Shown here one piece after another: positions 59,401-64,000 of a stretch of 64,000 nucleotides of DNA. Source of the DNA: Dysidea avara (Eukaryota; Porifera; Demospongiae; Dictyoceratida; Dysideidae); the NCBI RefSeq assembly GCF_963678975.1, contig NC_089280.1:18839863-18903862 (forward strand), written 5' to 3'. How positions within the stretch are numbered: position 1 is the first letter of the stretch; the number at the start of each line of letters is the position of its first letter. The translations under genes and the position numbers were made by a program. The notes below the pieces were generated by a model. The model did no database searches and was not told the origin of the DNA. It worked only from the letters and a program-made list of their open reading frames with translations.

Positions 59401-60773
59401 CTCAAAAAAAATTTAATAACTCATGGATGCAATTACACATGATCTTGAAATTTGGCTCATTTGCAGTACTGCTTGACCCGCTAAAAAATTTTCAAAATCT
59501 TTTTGTTCAAATGTCTGACACAATTCTTGTTTATATTTGATGCTAGATGAACTAATATTATTAGGTAAAGGTGATTTTCATCGCATAAGATATCTCTAGG
59601 ATGATATTTGAAGGCGGAATTTTAGATGTTGCGCATCATTTTTTGGTGGATCCCTACTTAAACAGTACTACCATACTGTTTGATACATTATTTTATTATG
59701 CTATGACACGTTTCATGCAAAAAAGGTAAATTACGTATGTGCTACTCAATGGATAGCCTACGTGCATACACCTCTTATACTGGAATTACACTCAACACTA
59801 TTTCCAGCTATAACACTGCCAAATTATCACTAATGATAATCAGCATGAGTATTTATTAATTGATATTGGAGTAGCTTTATAAACAAAAATATTAAAACAA
59901 CAACTATTGGTTCTGATTTGACACACACATTGTACCGATACACTGGGTGATAGCGTACACAAACATGCCACACACAGAGCATACAGTGGTGCTACAGTAC
60001 ATACGCCTTCTTACCAGCTCTGCAGTTTGGTTAGTGCTGAGTTGAAGCAGCCTACCATCAGCTTCCTATAAGATTAATAGTTCACGCAGTGCCCAACATA
60101 TTCGAACATGTAGATGAGATTAAGGCAACTCACATTTAATTTAGCTTTTGCTTCAGCGAGCTCTTCCTGTAGTCTTTTAATCATTTGATCTTTCTCATTG
60201 ATTGCTTGCTGTGTACAGGACAAGAGATAAGAAAACATACTATGAAAAGTACGAGTCACGTTATGCTCAATGCTCATCGTGTTCAATGTTACCACACACA
60301 CACACATGCACACTGTGCTATAACACACACACACGCACATACTACAGACACACGTACACACACACATACGTATACAAGCAAGCACACACCTGAGCCTGCT
60401 GTTGAACATCCTGTAACTGCTTCAGGGCATGATTCAATTTTGCCACATCCTCATCATGCTGTACATTATAAATAGTTACACACAATGACATAGACAGTAA
60501 CACACAATGACATAGACAGTAACACACAATGACATAGACAGTAACAGACAATGACATAGACAGTAACAGACAATGACATAGACAGTAACAGACATAGCTC
60601 ACTTGGTGTTGTCTGGCATCGGCTTCTCTGGCTGCACCAGCTAGAGATTGCTCACGTGCAGCAAGAACTTTCTGAACACCAGCTAGCTACAGTGGGCATT
60701 GTGTGCAGTAACAATGTTTTAACACAGAGTAACACACCTCTGCCTCTTTGGCTTCCAGTGCCTTGTCTAATAT
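50450..60773 (-). CDS. Long coiled-coil protein, C-terminal ~1,109 residues (possible centrosomal CDK5RAP2/myomegalin type)
   Basis: Minus-strand exons, from 5' to 3': 60738-60773, 60603-60686, 60390-60458, 60134-60208, 60015-60065, 58252-58306, 58111-58199, 57853-57929, 56629-56710, 55842-55949, 55001-55093, 54010-54132, 53899-53961, 53690-53802, 52482-53351, 52303-52434, 51723-51968, 51518-51666, 50685-51373, 50590-50629, 50450-50535. All junctions are GT-AG, phases agree, and the sum is 3,330 bp. The first exon seen does not start with Met, so the N-terminus is missing. The protein is nearly all Gln/Glu/Leu-rich coiled coil, broken by an Asp-rich run (53147-53200) and a Ser/Pro-rich tract (50900-51240). 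The C-terminal LLEEVRALRDQL...NELRKKLEE resembles a conserved segment of myomegalin/CDK5RAP2. I saw no CM1 motif, which would lie in the missing part. A golgin or other scaffold is possible. Confidence 0.8.
54133..55000. other. Long intron of the coiled-coil gene
   Basis: 868-bp intron, AT-rich, with a degenerate dispersed motif (GACTGCCCTATTGGAGTAAT) at about 54171. No separate gene was seen. Other long introns (55950-56628, 56711-57852, 58307-60014) are likewise unremarkable apart from motif copies near 55768-55820 and 58841-58885. Confidence 0.6.
55140..55320. repeat. Degenerate TG microsatellite in an intron
   Basis: Interrupted (TG)n with ATG and GCG variants. Open frames through it on both strands are low-complexity artefacts. 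Confidence 0.85.
60290..60390. repeat. CA microsatellite in an intron
   Basis: Interrupted (CA)n filling most of the intron between exons 60390-60458 and 60134-60208. Confidence 0.85.
60481..60598. repeat. 22-bp minisatellite filling an intron
   Basis: About 5.4 near-identical units of CACAATGACATAGACAGTAA plus CA make up nearly all of the intron 60459-60602. Confidence 0.9.
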
Positions 60774-60799
60774 CTGAAAGTAGACAAGACATGTGTGTA

Positions 60800-60897
60800 A
60801 GCATTATATGTACATGTAATGTGTATACTGTGAGCATGTGTGTGTATGTGCGAATGTGTGTGCGTGTGTGTGCGAATGTGTGTGCATGTGCACGTGT
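60800..60897. repeat. TG microsatellite
   Basis: Interrupted (TG)n just upstream of the first coiled-coil exon seen, next to the SINE at 60901. Confidence 0.8.
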
Positions 60898-60900
60898 AAA

Positions 60901-61060
60901 GCAGCTAGCCAAATGGTTAGAGCACCAGCCTGGTAATTGAAAGGTTTGATGTCTAGGTGTTGTTGCTGTTGTTTCCTTGAGCAAGCTGTTAAATGGGAAC
61001 CTGATGTCAACTGGGAAAGCAAATTCCCAAACTGTCTTTGTCTCATTTAGTGGTCTTGAA
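60901..61060 (+). mobile_element. tRNA-derived SINE
   Basis: The first 70 bp look like a decayed tRNA gene: box A-like TAGCCAAATGGTTAGAGCAC, then CCTGGTAATTGAAAGG, then box B-like GGTTTGATGTCTA. A SINE body follows with TTGTTTCCTTGAGCAAGC, a word common in tRNA-type SINEs of many animals. The 3' boundary is not clear. Confidence 0.65.
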
Positions 61061-61285
61061 GGTGTTGCGGTACTTTGAATTTTCTCTATGTGAGACCTGG
61101 ACAGTTCCCCTGTGGGTTACTAGTCTAGTCCTGTCCCAGCACAGACTCAAGTATCTGAATGGTGCACAGGCATCCCACCAAGTTCGCTGGATGGCAAAAC
61201 CTGCATTTTGCACAGCTGCCAGAAGCTTTGCTTTGCATTGGTGTGTACATGCTCATGTGTGTAACGAGGGTGTGTGGTATAATCT

Positions 61286-61356
61286 CAGACCCTATTTCTC
61301 CACATGGCGCTTATCAATTGGAATTATAAATGCTTGCTCCTAAAGGGTCTGGGGAC
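61286..61356. mobile_element. Decayed MULE-family foldback
   Basis: CAGACCCTATTTCTCC, then TGGCGCTTATCAATTGGAAT, then GGGTCTG. This is the core of the TAGTCTCG family (compare 45525-45622) without recognisable outer ends. Confidence 0.5.
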
Positions 61357-61839
61357 TTTCGAATAAAAAAGTTCTGCTGGCATTTCACCCCTTGGTATGT
61401 GAGCGTTGATTGGCCTGGACCACAAACTTAAGAGGGTGGCAAGGATGGCCTCATCACATTTGTATGGCTTTCCCTCTTGCTAATGCTCTCCTTCTACAGT
61501 GCACTGAGAGACCATTGTCTTCCTATAATGAGTGCAACACTAATGCTTACTTGTGTAACTGCTGTAATAACCTGGCTAATTCTGCTGAACGGATTGAGAA
61601 AGACATGAAACATAAGATTAATGACATCACAAGGAAGTTGACAAGAATGTCAGTGAATACTCAGTCACTTTCAATGACAGTGCACAAGGGACAGAAAAAG
61701 ACCAAGTTCAACATCACAATTGCAGACACCGAACAAATTACTTTGTCAAAACACCCCTACCGGTCGACTCGTACATTCTTATGTATGAAATTTTGAGAGA
61801 AATATCTGCAACAAGCTCACCAATACATGCAACACAAAA

Positions 61840-62280
61840 ATACCCTTAATGATGGGTGACATTAATGAAGCTGTTTAACAGTTTAACTGGAAAACCATCT
61901 TTCTAGAGTTTGAAACAAAGCTTCCTACTTTGATTGCCTTTATGAGGTTTATCTTATCACATGTTAGTGAAACCCTGATATGTTTTGTTATTGGAATCAT
62001 CATTAAAAGTTGATCACTCACAAGGTCCTTGTGCAAAGAGCCGTATCAGTTACGTTATATACCAAAGGTGCTAACAAACAGGTATGGACATGCAAAATCT
62101 ATGTCTAAGTAAAATGAATAATGCTATAATGATTTTAGGTATACAAGTGCTTGCAACCATTAATGATTTGCCTGTCCCACAAGCGGATCATTGCATTGAT
62201 CAACCTCCTTCATAATGCCAAGGTTTTGCTTTTGGCAGACGATTTATAGAGGTAGGTTTCATGTACATATATATGTATAG
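61840..62280 (+). mobile_element. Degraded LINE endonuclease/RT debris
   Basis: GDINEAV near 61855 and VDHSQGPCAKS near 62011 recall the last motifs of a CR1-like endonuclease. INDLPVPQADH then LLLADDL near 62158-62247 recall the YINDLP and ADD motifs of the reverse transcriptase. The frames are broken many times, so this is a weak call. Confidence 0.4.
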
Positions 62281-62289
62281 CATCTAAAT

Positions 62290-62940
62290 GAGACACCTAT
62301 GTAACTGAGAACAGGCACTGTATTTAACCATTCAATTGACATGACCTTGCGGACGTCTATGGAGCTGTATTTTAATTTATAAGACAACACATCCTCCATA
62401 AAGCAGTTTGTCAACATTGTAGAGTCTGTTATACAGAGTTTCTATAACTTATGAATGCTGTTTAATTGTATTCATTAGGGCTGCAACAAATATTTGCTCC
62501 ATTCAGACATTTGCTAAGGATCAAGTATCCGGATACCTAAACTGGTGCTCAAAGATTCGTTTATTATAGTCATGTACATATTATGTAAATGGCAACCAAT
62601 AACAAGAAGTGCACAAGCAAGGTGTGAATGAGTATGCTAAAGAGCTTTCAAGTGAGGTGATAGAGTTTAAGAGGAATCATTGTGCAAACTATATATGAAA
62701 TGCTAAGAGCAGCTATGGGCTTTCTTTGAACTCACTGATGTTGTTGAGAAAGTAAAGAAGTTCAAAGAAAGCAATGTGCAAAACATGTGATGGAGTGACC
62801 TTGGCTCATTCGGGTGGGACGAGTAAGTGAAGCAAATTTCCAAGGTAAAGGAAGATAAAAAGGATGACAATATGCATACACAACTATCGCTTCCAGTTAT
62901 AAAGGTGGATAAGTTCAATTGTGGGAGTGGTTTGTGAAAT
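62290..62940. other. No gene recognised
   Basis: No coding chain was seen; the right end may merge into the 5' untranslated part of the LINE that follows. Confidence 0.35.
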
Positions 62941-63101
62941 CTCACTCCCTTCTTTCCTTGCGTCCTCTTTTTGTGGAGCAGTCTGGTGGCCGTCAGGAAG
63001 GGCTTGATTAAGTTCTCGCTGGATTTGTCCCGGTTTGTTCCACTGTTGCGATATTGCCTGCCGGTGTGCAGGTATTGGAATAAAGTGATTTTGTAGTACC
63101 A

Positions 63102-64000
63102 ATGTCTAACGGAGCTCTCAAGAGAACGATGGATGAGGCATCCTTGTCTCCAGACGTCAGTTAATCAAAAAAGCACCAAGGAGTTGGATCTCCTGAGAAT
63201 TCTGTCACTCAGACTCTCCCTTCACTATCAGATAAGCTAACTGCAGTAAACAAGATATCAGTAGATATATGTGGTCATTGTAATGAAACATGTGATGCTG
63301 ATGGTGTAAAGGGTGAAGCATTTCAATGTGATTTGTGTGAGGGTTGGTTTCATGCTTTGTGTGAGAACATTGGTAGTAAACGTTACAAATCATTTTCCTC
63401 CCTTGCAAAGTCAATACCAAATATTGCATACCACTGCAACTATAACAAGTGTTATGCACGAATGAAATGCATAGTTGCTGAATTTGTGAGATCATCAGTG
63501 AACGAATCGGCTAAAATTTCCAATGTAGTTGAAAACTTGCTTCAAAGGTTTGACAAGTCTCTTGTATCTACCCTGACAGCCCAAATTGGAAAGTCTATTG
63601 AAGATCTCAGTGTAAAGATAGAGAGTTTGCTTTCAAGTCAATCTGGTTTACAGATGGAAGTTGACCAAGTCTCAAAGTCCCTCAGGATCCCGTTGTTCTT
63701 GTTGGCGGCTCTATTGTGACAACTACTCCAGCCACAGCTTACACATCTGTGTTGAGTGCTACACAAAGTATTGTTGACGAATTAGCTGACAGGGAGAGAA
63801 GGAAAAAGAATGTTGTCATGTATGACTTACCAGAAGCTAAAGACAGAGTGGCTGACAAACTCTCTGTTTTTGTCTTGCTCAAAACTGTGTATGATCTTGA
63901 AACCCCAATTAATAGAGTTACACGTTTGGGAAGAAGGGTTGAAAACAAGCACAGACCTTTGTTAATCTGTTTTGAGTCTGCTGATGACAAGGCTAGTGTT
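63102..64000 (+). mobile_element. LINE ORF1 with PHD finger and RNA-binding region, cut by the window end
   Basis: A frame from ATG 63102 (MSNGALKRTMDEASLSPDVS) meets TAA at 63162 and then stays open to 63719. It encodes a PHD-type finger (CGHCNETC, FQCDLCEGWFHALC, YHCNYNKC) and a coiled coil (AEFVRSSVNES to VDQVSKSLR). Near 63686 the frame must shift to read DPVVLVGGS, then RERRKKNVVMYDLPE and NRVTRLGRRVENKHRPLLI, the RNA-binding core typical of ORF1 proteins. PHD-bearing ORF1 proteins are known from CR1/L2-group LINEs. With one stop and one frameshift this copy is inactive. ORF2 would lie beyond the window. The untranslated leader may begin near 62940. Confidence 0.8.

Noticed and set aside
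61038-61343. 101-codon frame on the plus strand
   Set aside because: It runs from the SINE body into a foldback remnant; no family resemblance.

Overview
The window looks like nuclear DNA of an invertebrate animal, and a sponge is the best guess. The reasons are AT-rich sequence, GT-AG introns often under 150 bp, animal-type genes (sphingosine-1-phosphate lyase, a CARD protein, a large coiled-coil protein) and very many short DNA transposons. The species call is inference. No rRNA, tRNA gene, CRISPR array or bacterial operon was seen, and no retrovirus, LTR element or Polinton remains were recognised.

Layout: (1) 1-1.44 kb holds the 3' exons of a gene ending in a PHD-like zinc finger. (2) 1.6-22.3 kb is repeats. 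A ~4.8 kb unit occurs twice in direct orientation (2681-7543 and 15043-19391), with copy-specific transposon insertions. Between the copies lies a ~137-bp minisatellite that two nested transposon complexes have split. A 31-bp array follows and is also split by nested elements. (3) 22.4-35.1 kb has no convincing gene; it holds a ~365-bp tandem array, LINE 3' ends and MITEs. (4) 35263-36990 is an intronless sphingosine-1-phosphate lyase gene. (5) 37-47 kb is transposon-rich and includes a LINE split by a hAT element that is itself split by another hAT. (6) 47338-49152 is a single-exon membrane protein with two death-fold (CARD-like) domains and a helical TPR-like tail. (7) 50450-60773, minus strand, is the 3' part of a long coiled-coil gene; 21 exons with consistent phase were read, encoding about 1,109 residues. 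(8) 60.9-64 kb holds a tRNA-derived SINE, LINE debris, and the start of a LINE ORF1 with a PHD finger that runs off the window.

The genes do not form a pathway. The strongest biological leads are the membrane-tethered tandem-CARD/TPR protein, a foldback transposon family with exact 9-bp target duplications, a second family with exact 5-bp duplications, a four-layer insertion nest inside a satellite, and a 26-bp motif (GACTGCTCTATTAGAGTATC-type) scattered at about 20 sites. Target duplications were read by eye and are exact unless stated.
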